Assembly: GCA_948567375.1 (NCBI GenBank)
Contig: OX419757.1
Span: 30,938,001-31,002,000 of the forward strand
Length of the DNA stretch: 64,000 bases
Reading direction: 5' to 3'
From: Lunularia cruciata
Lineage: Eukaryota > Streptophyta > Marchantiopsida > Lunulariales > Lunulariaceae
Numbering within the stretch: the first letter of the stretch is position 1; each line of letters begins with the position of its first letter. The notes beneath the pieces were generated by a model that was not told the DNA's origin, searched no databases, and was given only the letters and a program-made list of their open reading frames with translations. The position numbers were made by a program, and so were the translations under genes. Below are positions 33,431 to 46,067 of this stretch, piece after piece.

Positions 33431-34347
33431 GTTCTCTTTCCTTTGTGACATGCTTACCTCTTGAATTCAATTGGAGCTTCTTTGCCTTCAATTTTTCTAA
33501 GATTATGTGTCTATTTTTAGAAAGAATCTCCTTTCAAAGTATTTACTTCTCCTTCTTGACCAAAGGAGAAGGACTATGCAAAGAAAATTCATCATGTTGG
33601 ATCTTATTTTGGGATCTCCTCTCAACTTGGTTCACCCCATCTCAAGCCAACCCCCTTCTTCAATGGACAATAAATCATCTAGGTTGAGGTCCTCCAAACT
33701 AATGGAGTGCATATTGGTGGTAACCTTAGTAGTTGGTGGATTAGGAACAAATTGTACTTGAGGCTTTGGCATGGGTGGTTGAGGATCATTTTTCATTGTA
33801 TGTTAAGGCTCCTTGCAATTGGAGCATAGTGGTGTGTACCCCATCTACTTCCTTGGTTTTGGGCAATTTGAGGACCAATGTTCTAGTGCAATGCAATTGT
33901 AACAAGCACCCAGATTGGTATTTTTCCTTGGAGGCATGATCTTGAGATGAGGTTCATTACTCACATATTTTGGTATTGTGAATGAGGCTCTTGGTGTTAT
34001 GGGTGTACTTTTTGCATGATGAATATTGGATAGTTTTCTTCCACATAGTATTCTTGTCGTTCCCAAGGAGGAATCCACTCAACTTGCTATACATGAAACA
34101 ATGATCTTATTGTTAAACATTCAGTGTTAATATGGCCAATTTTCCACATGTGGTACACCAAATGTTGGGATGTGAGTAGGTAGGCAATCTTCTCTACTCT
34201 TTTGCTCTTACCACTTGCACTTTGAAGTCTTTGATAAGCTCTTGAAGCTTAGTGTGTATTTCATTTTGAGAGTCTTTGGAACTTGCACAATCCTTTTCAA
34301 ATGACCATATTAGTCCTTATGCTCTTACTTCTCATCTTTGGAAGAAG
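33431..34347 (-). pseudogene. Family C copy C2, nucleocapsid part
   Basis: The piece at 33845-34078 carries a CCHC knuckle with one changed position (CYNCIALEHWSSNC) and PKPRK after it, matching the second knuckle of C1 (NCGSMGHWSPNC, PEPRR). Flanking sequence is broken. The Gag core of the same element continues after chromovirus E at 53859-54310, so E split this copy. Confidence 0.65.
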
Positions 34348-34352
34348 ATAAT

Positions 34353-34952
34353 TGTAATACAAGTAGCTAGACATATTATCTAGAGGTGAAAATTGGCTTG
34401 GTAACATCTAGAAGGATGTTTAGTACAATGAGCTTGTTAGATCAGACAAAGGTGTCACCAAAAGAGTATTTTGACTAATAGAGCAGAGGCCAAAAACAAC
34501 CTAAAAATTTTAATGCCAATTTTGGAGACCTAAACAGATGAATCAGGCCTCAAAAGTATAAAGAATTTTCCCCCATGAGAAGAAAAGGCTTGCCTTATCA
34601 CCCCTTATGATTTTAGTCATTGAGAGCTTTCTAACAGTACCTCATCCATGCAATTCTGAGCTCCTTATAAGAAGATTCATTAAAGATTCCCTCTGATCGA
34701 ACTCACTTGACCAACTAGATAGGACAAGGACTAACATGTCACCCATCCAAACAACTAATCCAAGGATGGAGCTTGCTGATAGGTCACCAAACTATGTATT
34801 TGATCCAAGGGTGGAGCTTCTTTTGAGAGAATCCTCTTTGCTATATAATAAAGAGAAAGTGCTCCTTTGGAGTATCATAGAATTGAGTGTGAAACCTGTG
34901 TTTTCTCTCTTGTATCTCTCTTGGAGAGTTCTCTTGTCCTTGGAATATTACA
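34353..34952 (+). repeat. E 5' LTR
   Basis: 600 bp. Shares its whole length with the 584-bp LTR at 53270-53853, with many point differences and small indels, so the insertion is old. The end TATTACA is followed directly by the primer site. Confidence 0.9.
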
Positions 34953-34953
34953 A

Positions 34954-34966
34954 TGGTATCAGAGCC
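34954..34966 (+). promoter_or_regulatory. E primer binding site, tRNA-Met initiator
   Basis: TGGTATCAGAGCC, one base after the LTR end. This is the standard complement to the 3' end of plant initiator tRNA-Met. Confidence 0.95.
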
Positions 34967-34973
34967 AAGAGAA

Positions 34974-35788
34974 TGGATCACCCCTCTTGGAAGAGCATGA
35001 GCTACCAAAATTGAGTAATTTGAGGGGAGAACAAGGTGCAATTTCTAGACTTGAGAAGTGCTTAAGAGAGCGGATGGGATGGATACACCGGGAGGACAAT
35101 TTCTTGCACCTAGCTTCCCATTCTTGAATCCATTCCACATCAAGATTGTGTACATCTAGCATGAGAAATGAGAGTATCTCTAGTTTATCACTTTGGAGTA
35201 GAATTCATGGACAGAGTGATGAACCCCGATGATTCTACCTCTGGTGGTATATGAGAGAGAGTGGGATTTGAAAATCTAGATTCTATTATGATGTTATAGC
35301 ATACAAGAGTACATGGAGGCATTTTTAGATCTATGGGTTGCAATAACCAATATGAGTCTAGCCAAAGCTCTTGCCAATTTCAAGAGAAGATTAAAATATT
35401 GGATTTGCCAAGAGGTAATGGTGCAAAATCCTTGTACTTTTTTTGAAGCCATTGCTTGTGCCCAAAGAATAGTAAGGGCGCTTAGAGCAGGTGAAGCGAT
35501 AACACCAATGAAAAACTATTGGGTTGAGATACACCATTTTGGTGGACCAATACCTATATAATTGGGCAACATTTGGTTCTGAGATAGAGGAGCAAGACCC
35601 CTTTAAGGAGAACAAGGATGGGTCAAAGAAAGGAGAGGAGGAGTCCCATAGGGAGAAGAATTTTGAGCAAAAAAATGACAATGTTACAATTGTGGCCGGA
35701 TTAGGCACATAGCCATCAATTGTTGTGCTTGTCATCTTAGAGGTCTCCGGCCTCCATACAAGCAACCCTTGAACCACATGGAGAAATG
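34974..35788 (+). pseudogene. E gag remnant
   Basis: Gag begins near MDHPSWKSM after the primer site and is full of stops. A helical part is visible at 35313-35470 (ALANFKRRLKYWICQEVMVQNPCTFFEAIACAQRI, in sections). The nucleocapsid knuckle CYNCGRIRHIAINC is at 35682-35723, and the piece ends at a stop at 35786-35788 just before insertion B6. Confidence 0.75.
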
Positions 35789-35825
35789 AATTGAAGAAGA
35801 AGGTATGGAAATCACTTTGGAAAAC

Positions 35826-37735
35826 TGTGACAACTCGGCAAATATCACTTTTGTAGTAATTGGGTAAGTAAAGTTTGTTCCCGCAAAGATACAAGTCATA
35901 ATTGGTGAAATACAAAGTCAAAGTAACACTTACAGTTCTTCTTGGTTGTGTCTTTAATCTCTCAGGTAGAAACCACACCCAAAAGAGAGTAACAAGTACT
36001 GACTCGTAGTCTTGTCACAAATTAGCACTCCTTAATCACAACTCCATCAATTCTTTCCAAACAATCTTGATTGTGATGATTCAGGCTCTCCCAAAAATAG
36101 CACTTCACTGCAAAACAACTTCGCCTCAAAATTGTAATTCATCCCTCCACTGAAGGCACAACTTCCTTGATTGAAATTGCTTCACATCAACCTTGCACTG
36201 CACTCACAAATACAGAATACTACCAACACTACAATTCCTCTCAAATCTGTCAAGGCATTGCTTTGATTGCACTTCACTCAAGATCAAACACACAAAATGA
36301 AGATCAAGGCTACAAAATCCAACATCCAACAAGCACATTGACTTGCACTTCAAATTTCTCCACACACTCACAATTACCAACACAAAGTTGATACTCGGAA
36401 TCAAGCTTAAGCGACAAGCACTGCTTCACAGCACTTTGCTTTATCTATTCTCAAAATTATAAGCACTGAACAACATCTGATTGTGAATGCCACTCTTTAA
36501 TAGTGAAGCAATCAATAGTTATCTTCCTAATGTACCTCTTCCTAATGACTCTACAAACCTGTAGATCTGAAATGACAATGCAACCCTTCATATCTGCCTA
36601 TTCAAATCTCCAATGGTTTCTAATCTGATCCAATGTCTACTTCTTCCTTGGCTTTCAAACCTGAGCCCGAAGTAACTGTACTTCCTACTACTCTGTCCTC
36701 AGGTTTCATAACTCCTACATCTTCTACCAGATCTAATAGTTCTCTTTCCTAATATGCAATTCCTATCATAATTAAACCTTCTAAATCTCTATCTCCCAAC
36801 CCACTCTTCTCTAAAGTGTCAAATGTCAAATCCAAAGACACTTGCACTCCTATCTCTCTTACTTTGGGTCTAATTACTATCAATTACTTCACTAATTCTA
36901 TTGTGTCATCATCAAGAATTGTAATTGAAAGCATGAATACACTATCTACACCTTCAATTTGTAGCCCACTTTTCCCTAATCAATCATGTAATTGACCCAA
37001 AGACACTTACTATCTAATCCTGCACTTTGGGTTTATTCACTATTGCTACTTCTCCTTCAATTCATGTTCCATCTTCAATCAGAACTAAATTCATGGGTAT
37101 TGAAATTGAAGTCATGGGTATCCTAACTATCTCCTTTCCCTACACTAACTTCCTCTTATCCCTCGGGCAAAACTCCCAAAGTCACCTTCACTGCATTCCA
37201 AGGTCCGACTTCCTTGGATTTAGTCATCTTTGTCTTGAGGTGAAGTCTCATGACCCAAAGTCATGTAAACCCGAAGTCCGAAGTCACATTGACCCAAAGA
37301 CACCAAACTACTCTTCACATCTACTCCCAAAACTTCAAAGGCTTGTAACTTCTTTAATAGACCTCTAAACTTTGAGATTTTGGTGGAAATGGAAAGCCCT
37401 AAACGAGACGCTTGCAACGAGATATAGTATGCTTGATTTAGATTTGTGGTCACTGAGATATGGTCCCTGCAAGAATCCTGACCTGTAACCTTCATTTTGA
37501 TGCGAAGAAACCTTCCTTCGGCGTCTGATCCGAGTTTTTCCCTCCTCTAACACAAAGTAAGCTTCTTCAGGTTTGATCCTGTCCGAGTCCTTCTTCCTCT
37601 AACACAAAGTCGACTCCCTCAAGCTTGATCAAAACACAAGTTTCCACTCATTTCTTCTTCATTTGGTTTCAATTTGGTTTCAGCAAGGCACTTCTTCTTC
37701 AAAACTCATCCAAAATGAAAAATGTGGGTACCACA
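35826..37735 (-). mobile_element. B6: shortened family B unit with perfect duplication
   Basis: 1910 bp between AAAAC (35821-35825) and AAAAC (37736-37740). The plus strand starts TGTGACAACTCGG and ends TGTGGGTACCACA. The 3' tail (35826-36640) and part of the coiled-coil C-terminus are kept, but the conserved N-terminal domain is absent. About 1.76 kb is missing relative to B4. 37529-37635 holds two tandem copies of a ~53-bp unit (CCTCTAACACAAAGT... TTGATC). It interrupts E between gag and protease. Confidence 0.87.
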
Positions 37736-37806
37736 AAAACAAAGATCTCCAGTAAATGCACCTTGTGGCCTTACTAGCTTGGTGAAGGGAGGGGGTAAGG
37801 AAGAGG

Positions 37807-38160
37807 ATGAGTATGCAAAGAAGGAGGAAGATGAATGCACAATTAATTGTTGTAAATGGAGTGTTAGAAGGCAATCCGGTGAGAATTTTGATAGACCTTA
37901 GGGCAATAGAGAATTTCTTGTCTTGCTCTATTGCAATAAGGTTGGGGATAGAAATAGAGAAGGATGAGAAGGACAAAGTAGAGTTACCTAATGGTCAAAA
38001 AGAGAGGATTGAGTTGTTACCTAGAAAGGTAATACTCTCTATAGGATGGTATTGAGAAGTAATCAAGAAGTAAGTGATACAACTAGTTTTTTATGATGCA
38101 ATCTTAGGTATGCCATGGATGGAGCACTACAACCCCATAGTGGATTGGAGAAAGAAAGTA
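37807..38160 (+). pseudogene. E protease remnant
   Basis: The active-site segment reads ILIDLRAIENFLS, where ILIDSGATHNFIS-like sequence is expected: Asp is kept but the Ser-Gly-Ala after it is lost. The C-terminal motif AILGMPWMEHYNPIVDW is near 38095. Stop codons separate the two parts (38053-38055). Confidence 0.75.
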
Positions 38161-38299
38161 GTGAAAACTAGTCAATGGAAGATCTTTAGGATTAAAGGAA
38201 GATCACAAAGGCAAGAGTTGCCTCTATATATCATAAAGACCACATCTATTGGTAAGATAGATAGATGTTTCATGGGTTTAGTAAGAGAATTCCAGAGTG

Positions 38300-39700
38300 C
38301 ACAACACAATGGACAAATTAGTGAGAAATTGAAAGATGTGGTCAATGAGTTTCAAGATGTCTTTTTGGATGAATTACCCGTAGGTTTACCACCAAAAAGG
38401 AGAGTAGATCATAAAAATGAGATACATCCTTGGAAAACATCTCCTTATAAGGCCCCATATTGACTACCACCTCATGAGTTGGATAGTGTAAGGCTCAAAT
38501 TGAGGATATGTTGCAAAAGGGGTTTATCCAACTCCAACATATCACCATATGGAGCTCATGTATTGTTTGTGAAGAAGAAGGACGGAACAATGCGCATGTG
38601 CATTGACTATTGGGGATTGAATCAACAAATGGTGAAGAACAAATATCCATTACCTCGCATGGATGACTTGTTTGATCAACTCAATGGGATAAGGCACTTC
38701 ACCAAACTTAATTTGCAAAGTTGTTACAACCAAATTAGGATTGTGGGAGAAGACATACACAAAATAGCCTTTTGAACAAGATGTGGTCACTTTGAGTACT
38801 TGGTGATGCAGTTTGGCCTCACCAACACTCTAGCCACTTTCATGAGTTTGATGAATGATATATTTTGTCTATACTTAGATAAATCTGTTATCATTTTTCT
38901 TGATGACATCTTAGTCTATAATAGGACGCTAATAGAGCACAAGCAACATCTATGAAAAGTCCTCCAGATTCTATCATAGAATCAATTGTCTGCCAAAATC
39001 TCAAAGTGCAAGTTTGGCAAATTTGAAGTAGACTACTTAGGGCATATGATAAAGTGTAGGGGGTATCCACATTTAAATAGCTAAAATAGAGGTCATTAAA
39101 AATGGAGTGCTCTAGAAGATCAGACTTAGCTTAACAGTTTCTTGGGATTGATGTGGTTTTATCATCAATTTTTCAAGGACTTCTCCAAGATTGCAAAACT
39201 TCTAATAGCACAATTGGGCAAGAGGAAGAGGTAGATATGGAGAACCGCACAAGAACCGCATAGTACTACATGCACTAATCTTGAAATAGTATGACTCAAA
39301 ACGTCCAATCAAGATGGCTATAGATGCATCAAGTGTAGCAATAGGAGTGATGCTACAACAATAATGGCAAGATGGATGGCACTCAATTGCATATTTCTCT
39401 TGTAATTTACTACCGACAAAATGCAACTATCACACCACTGAACAAGAAAAGTTAGCTATTGTCCTTACAACCAAGCATTGGAAGCACTATTTAGGTGAGA
39501 AGGCATTTGTGGTAGAGACAGACCACAAACTTGTAGTCTACCTCAAGACACAAAAAGATCTTTCTTGTCAAAAAATTCAATGGGCAAAGTGGAGCCAAAA
39601 ATTCAAAATGACAATCAAATATGTGGAAAGCAAGAAGCAACTTGCACATGTATTCATCAAATGTCAATGGCAAATAGTTTGGTGGTGGAGTTCAAGATGA
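38300..39700 (+). pseudogene. E reverse transcriptase and RNase H remnant
   Basis: RT: VFLDELPVGLPPKR (38365), [18 protein letters not shown] (38570), [14 protein letters not shown] (38643), then the catalytic FLDDILVY near 38900. RNase H: MAIDASSVAIGVML near 39315, with Ala-Ile-Asp-Ala-Ser at the first catalytic Asp, and ETDHKLVVYLKTQK near 39516. At least four stops interrupt the frame (for example 38773-38775 and 38461-38463). It is broken at 39760 by B7. Confidence 0.85.
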
Positions 39701-39760
39701 ACCTCAAATTTTGGCCCAAGATTCTTGCTACTACAAAAAATTGATCCACAGATTATATGT

Positions 39761-42700
39761 TGTGACAACCCGACAAATATCACTTTTGCGGTAATCAGGT
39801 AAGTAAAGTTTGTTCCCGTAGAGATACGATTCAGAAATGTCCAAATATGAAGTCAAAAGTCACAATGTAGTTCTTCTTGATTTCTTCTTTAATCTCTCAG
39901 GTAGAAACTACACCCAGAAGAGAGTAACAAGCTCACAATCTTGGCAACTTGTCACAAATACACACACACATAATCACAACATAGCAAATTCTGTCCAAAC
40001 AACTCTTGATTGTGATGATTCAGATTCTCCCAAAGATGGCACTTCACTATGAAGAACAATTTCACCTCAGAATTGTGTTCCACCCATCCACTGAAGGCAC
40101 AACTTCCTCGATCAAAATTGCTTCACATCAACTTCGTGCTGCACTCACAAATGTAGAATACTACCAACACTACAATTCCTCTCAGATCTATCAAGACATT
40201 GCTCTGATGCACTTCACTCAGGATCAAACACACAGAATGAAGATCAAGGCTGCAGAATCCAACATCCATAGACACACTGACTTGCTCTTTGGAATTCTCC
40301 ACACACTCACAAACACAAACAAGGAATTGACAATTTGAATTAAGCTTAAGCGATGAGCACTAAGAACAACACTTTGCTTTATCTATCTTCAGAAATATGA
40401 ATATTGAACAATATTGTACTACGAAAGCTCCCCTTAAATACTAAAGCAAACGGCAGTTCTTCCTAACATCTCTTCCTACCTGTAGATCCCAATTGATAAT
40501 CTATCTCTTCCTATCTCAAAATTAGTACTTACACCGATCCAATGTCTACCTCATCATCGACTTTCAAACTCAATGATCTTCCTACTATTTCTCCTTCTTT
40601 GGGTATAGTTAATTCTACTAATTCCTTCACTAATTCTATCACTTCTACACTAGGAACTACAATTGAGCTCAGGGTTACTCCATCTACTTCTTTATCTCCT
40701 GACCCACTCTTCTCTAATGTCTCAAATACCAAGTCTGATGACACCTGAATTCCTACTTCTGCAACATTGGGTTTCTTCTCCGTTGTCACACTATTCCAAA
40801 TCTTCTCTAACTCTGATTTAACTAAATCTAATCTAAGACTAACATTGTTTTCTACTTCTAACATCTTCTGATCTACATGCTCTCTCAAATGAATCAGCAA
40901 CGTGTTCATGTCCACATCCTTGGCTTTTCTCTTCCGAGTTTCCTGCACAAGCAACTTCAACTCATGTAAGCGGGCTTCTTCCAATCTCCCTTCAGCCTCC
41001 GTGCTTAGAATTGCTCTCAACTTCCCCACAACTTCTCCCACTAATTCCGATGCATATCCTCAAAAGCGCTCTACCTTCAATTCTTCACGATACATCTTAG
41101 CTCGTCTTCATACTCCACAATGAGCATTTTCTTCTCTTCTGCATACTACGTGCTCTGCAATTCTGCGCTTTTGACAAGCTCTTGTAATCTTTCCTCTTCC
41201 TGCCTGGCTGCTAACTCCCTCTACCATGCTTGATCCTTCCCCGCTGCACTCTTCTTCAAGCTATCCAACTCCTGCTCCATTACGATGGTCATCCCCTTCA
41301 AATGAACATTTTTGATGCGCACATCACTCACTTCCTCCTTCATCTTACTCAGCCACATTGCCTGTTCCGTTAATTCTCCGGCTTGCCTCTGCAATTCTTT
41401 TTCTTTAACCTCGCAGCTTTCTTGTAACATTGTGAAAGTCTTCTTCTTCAAAACTTCTTCCCTCCAAAGTTCTTCCATTTCTTCACTTCTTTGGACTTGT
41501 TGCTCCTGCAACCTCTTCACTTCACTCAGCAAATGCATTACCACCTGCAACTTGTTCATTCCCTTCCTGCAATCTTGGGGAATTACTTTTTGATACTCCT
41601 TCAGTAGCTCCAGCAATTGTGTGACCACTTTTGTCAAATACAATATCCCACCAAAGTTCTCTTCATCTTCATCGCCGTCTTTGTCTTTAGTCTTCACCTC
41701 CTTCATCGGCTCCTTCATCCAAAGTTGCGAACTTTGTATCTTCAGAGACATCATTTCTGTACTTTCTTTGTCTTTACCTATTGAACTTGGCCCTGTTGGA
41801 GACTCCTCCTTCTCCTGTGGTCTCGACTTGTTCACCACCATCGCCTGACAAGCTTCACTGACCGCCACTGATTGCTAAACTTTTGGCTCCCCCTTGCTAT
41901 CACTTCCAGACTCCTCACTTTTTAAGGTGAGCTCCTCTTCTTTGGATTCTTCCTCTTGCGACTCGGTTTCTTCCTCAGACTCTGATCCCGATGATGCTTC
42001 TCTCACCATCTTTGTATTCTTCATAACCAGCCTTTGAGTCTTCCTTTGAGTGGGAGGCGACTTTGCTTCTTCGGGTTTGCCACATTTCTTCGTCTTTGGA
42101 CTGGTGACTTCTTTGACCTTCCACTATCCGGTCTTCAAGAAATACTCATCGTTGGCTTGCAGATGTAGCATATACTGTCGCTCTTCCTCATCCGCTTCCC
42201 GTCGTAAATCAGGATGAACATGAGACACCATGTGATGATGCTCCTCTACTGTCAGCAGGTTCAACCCAAAGTAGAAGTGTGCTGCAAATGGTGCAAACAA
42301 ATGCGGCGGAGAACCTGTTCGCCAATTGATCACCACTTGCCTCGTTTGGTGGTGAAAGCACTTTGCCCAATTCACCGGAACTCTTGCAAACATTTGGTAG
42401 AAGAAGACGGCTTGTTGCATGTTCACATATGTGGTTTGTTTTGGCTTGAACATGGCCATCATCACTCCCATGATGCTTCTCCGAATCGGGTCCCGATAGG
42501 ACTCCACCTTGTATCTATTCGTCGTTCTTGGAGAAACAAACAAGTTGCAAATTTCCGCCGTCTCTTTTACTGCATCACACTTCTGATAGAAGGTGATCCC
42601 CGTCGGCTCTCTTGCTTCTCTCCCCAATACTAACCTCCAATCCAACTCAGTCCTTCAAGCCGCATTTCCTCTCTTCCCTTCTACCTCGGGACCCTCCTCA

Positions 42701-43432
42701 CAATTACTAGCAGCTATTTCTACCGTCACTGTCGGGAAACTGAAATTCCAGTTCCATGCTAAGAAAGTTATACAAAGCCTAGTCAAGACTTCAATTCTAG
42801 CTACTACATCTAATCTTTGAATTGCAAAACTTTGCACCGCCAGTGCATTGGCCACCTTCTTTGCCATAATTTGCTCTCTTGTTCTACGACGCTGAAAGAT
42901 GATGCCCTCTCGTGGACGAGACACTCTAACTCCCTTGGGATTGCAGAAAATTTCACTCTTGATGGGCTTTCGGGCATGCATTATTGTAGGACAACTATTC
43001 AAGGGATTGGAAATTTACTTGGCATATTCAACTTGTCTCTGCGTAGTCGTAATCTTATATTACCCCGAATTGCAATCATTCTCTAGTCAATTTCAAATTT
43101 GACCTTCTCTCTTCTATGTGTTGATCCCGATCATTGTCAAGACATGCTTCTTTTGCCTTGCCGTTTCTTGAAATGTACTTTCTTGCCACGTACCAAGGTT
43201 GTTAAATGGTCTTTGTATCGTTTACGCCTTCTGACCTAAAGACGGTGCTCTTCGGAGTTTTTCCATCATACTTCTTTTCCAAATACCTCCATCATCGGAT
43301 CCGATGTTGTCTTCTTTGGATGTCCTCCAAAGTTACTTCCATCCATTCTTCGTCCGCAATTTGACTGCCCGTGCTTACTTCTTCTTTTAAACACTAATAA
43401 ACATAGAAAAACAAAAAAGTGTGGGTACCACA
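39761..43432 (-). mobile_element. B7: complete family B unit inside E
   Basis: 3672 bp, one base shorter than B4. The plus strand starts TGTGACAACCCGAC and ends TGTGGGTACCACA. Flanks are TATGT (39756-39760) and TAGGT (43433-43437), a 5-bp duplication with one change. It lies between the RNase H and integrase parts of E. B4 and B7 agree over the whole length with scattered substitutions, so both derive from one master. Confidence 0.88.
40529..43346 (-). pseudogene. Family B protein, near full length (B7 copy)
   Basis: Starts MDGSNFGGHPKK at 43346. Longest open pieces: 42655-43002 (IKSEIFCNPKGVRVSRPREG, then VEGKRGN), 42124-42645 (MDWRLVLGREAREP, RRSIMGVMMAMFKPKQTTYV, FAPFAAHFYFGLNLLTVEEH), 41221-41868 (linker and coiled coil) and 40529-41041 (MGEVVGKLRAILSTEAEGRLEEARL, tail). 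The pieces follow B4 residue for residue apart from local changes, and the stops fall at different places in the two copies. So the ancestral frame was open through the whole element. Confidence 0.75.
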
Positions 43433-43649
43433 TAGGTGCTCAATCATCCACAAGCATCACCAACACCCAAAGACTCAATTTCCATGATAGTAGGTTGTGG
43501 ATCCTAGATGATACGGATCTATGAACCACCATCCTAGCAAAATGTCATGATTTTGCTATTGCAAGTCATGTTGAAATGGAAAAGACCTTGGATGCAATCA
43601 AATGCCATTAAGATGAGCAATGATGTGATGGAATATGTTTGGAAAAAGT

Positions 43650-44625
43650 AGGCAATTGCCTACTTTATCACAAAATAAGGCTTCTAATCAAGCTCCCACA
43701 TGACTCCTCCAACCTCTCCCCACTCCTACACAATGTTGGGAATAAGTTAGCATGGATCTTGTTTGTGAATTTCCCAAGACCACCTTTGGGTTTGACTCCA
43801 TTATAGTCTTTGTTGACCAACTCAACAAAATGATTCATGTATGTCCTACCACCAAGGATGTGACTGCTCCGCAACTAGCTCAATTGTACTTAGATGGAGT
43901 CTTTTCTTGTCATGGCTTGTCTTAAATACTCATCATAGATAGAAGCATTCAATTCACTAGTTTGTTTTGGAGAACACTCTTTGGGGTCTTCAAAACCAAA
44001 TTGGCTATGTCCACAGCTTACCATCCATAGACCAATCGACAAACAGAGAGGGAAAATTGCACTATTGAGGACATGCTTTGGGGGTTTATTTTGGAGGAGA
44101 AAGGGAGTTGGGACACCTTACTCCCATCGGTGGAATTTGCTTATAACAATTCAATGAATGCCTCCACACAAGTCAAACCATTCTTCCTCATGTATAGAGA
44201 GCATCTTTTAACACCTTCAAGCTTGATGAAGGTCCATATGGTGGTTACCAAGGTTGATGTTGTCAACACTTTTGTTTTTAGAATCCAATAGGGGGTGGAG
44301 CACGCCAAGCACAGGTTGTAGATTGCCCAAAATTGGCAAAAGCAGTGTGTAGATGCACACCGCCAACACAAGGAGATTTTTCATGTGTTAGCGGTGTTCA
44401 ATATGGAAGATCAAGTTTGGCTATTAACCACCAACCTCAAGTTAGTTGGTCTTCATAAGCTAAGACCTCATTTTATTGGACCTCTCTCCATCCTTTGTTG
44501 CATTGGCACCGTGGTTTATCACCTTGAGCTATCACCACATATGAAGATCCACTTGGTGTTTCATGTTTTCTTATTATGCCAATATGCTCCCCGGTTCCTC
44601 CACTTCTCTTCCATCCAAGAAAGTT
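43650..44625 (+). pseudogene. E integrase remnant
   Basis: The central segment reads around SWDTLLPSVEFAYNNSMNASTQVKPF (44110-44190). The C-terminal chromovirus signature KLRPHFIGPLSILCCIG...YHLELSPHMKIHLVFHVFLL is at 44458-44580 (quoted in parts). The catalytic region near 43930-44030 is recognisable only in pieces with stops. The frame is cut by the A solo LTR at 44636, and the chromodomain that should follow is found at 53044. Confidence 0.82.
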
Positions 44626-44635
44626 GACCTTGTCC

Positions 44636-45327
44636 TGTGAGCCGGCCTGTCTTACACTCAGGATGAACCTCTGATGGCTATTATGGTAACGCACCATGGA
44701 CTAAGAAGGCAAGGAACCCCAACTCCATCATACTCCTCCAAGGCTAACACTCCAAGACTCAAGACATTGCTCACTAGAGAACTCAATGAGAGAGAGATAG
44801 TTGCAAATGAAAGGATGATGAGTACCTCCTCACCCCTTGTTTATATACTTGTGAAATAGTTACGTACCAAAGTTACTAATTACTGTAGTAACTCAAGTTA
44901 CTAGACTAAAAGTCAAGTAAAGTCAAAAAGTAGAAAGGAATATCCATTCACATGGGCATATTCCCCTAAGCATGTGGTCTTATCTTGACCCAACCACTAA
45001 GTCAAGGATTCCTTCACATGGGCTATCCTTGGACTATAGAAGAATCCAAAACAAAAAGGCTTGCGGGCCCAAGAGTTCTCAAATCTTTCCTCCAAGCCAA
45101 ACACCTAGGAATAATACCAAGTCAACACACTAAAATCCAAAATAGTGGTGCTCATCTTTTCTACTTCCTCTAAAGTAAGGTCCCCTCTATCTTAGCTATG
45201 ACTAACTTTAGCTAACCATGACTAATGTAAAACCATCCTTTATCTCTATATAAATAATATCTCTTAAGTACTTGTAATACCAAGTTAAATATCACAATAC
45301 CACACACATGCACAAATGGGTGTTATA
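44636..45327 (-). repeat. Family A solo LTR adjoining A2
   Basis: 692 bp, flanked by GTCC on both sides (44632-44635, 45328-45331). The right GTCC is also the left target copy of A2, so one insertion used the duplicated site of the other. It is closer in sequence to the A1 LTRs than the A2 LTRs are. Confidence 0.92.
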
Positions 45328-45331
45328 GTCC

Positions 45332-46019
45332 TATGAGCCGGCCTGTCTCTCACTCAGGATGAACCTCTGATGGCTATTATGGTAGCACACCATGGACTAA
45401 GAAGCCAAGGAACCCCAACTTCCATCATACTCCTCCAAGGCTAACATTCCAAGACTCAAGACATTGCTCACTAGAGAACTCAACAGAGAGAGATAGTTGC
45501 AAATGAAAGTATGATTAGTACCTCCTCACCCCTTGTTTATATATTTGTGAAATTGTTACGCACCAAAGTTACTAATTACCGCATTAACTCAAGTAACTAA
45601 ACTAAAAGTCAAGTTAAGTCAAAAAGTAGAAAGGAATATCCATTCACATGGGCATATTCCACTACCATGTGATCTAATCTTGGCCCAACCACTAAGTCAA
45701 GGATTTCTTCACATGGGCTATCCTTGGACTATAGAAGAATCCAAAACAAAAAGGCTTGTGGGCCCAAGAGTTCTCAACTCTTTCCTCAAAGCCAAACACC
45801 TAGAAATACCAAGTCAACATACTAGAATCCAAAATATTGGTGCTCATCTTTTCTACTTCCTCTAAAGTAAGGTCCCCTCTATCTTAGCTATGACTAACTT
45901 TAGCTAATCATGACTAATGGAGAACCATCCTTTATCTCTATATAAATAATATCTCTCAAGTACTTGTAATACCAAGTTAAATATCACAATACCACACACA
46001 TGCACAAATGGGTGTCACA
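45332..46019 (-). repeat. A2 3' LTR
   Basis: 688 bp, TGTGACACCC reversed at 46019 to TATGAGCC at 45332. It differs from the other A2 LTR by many substitutions and indels. Confidence 0.92.
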
Positions 46020-46067
46020 TTTACCCCCGGACTAAGTTTTCACTTTGTCCTCAAAGTGAAGGTCTCT

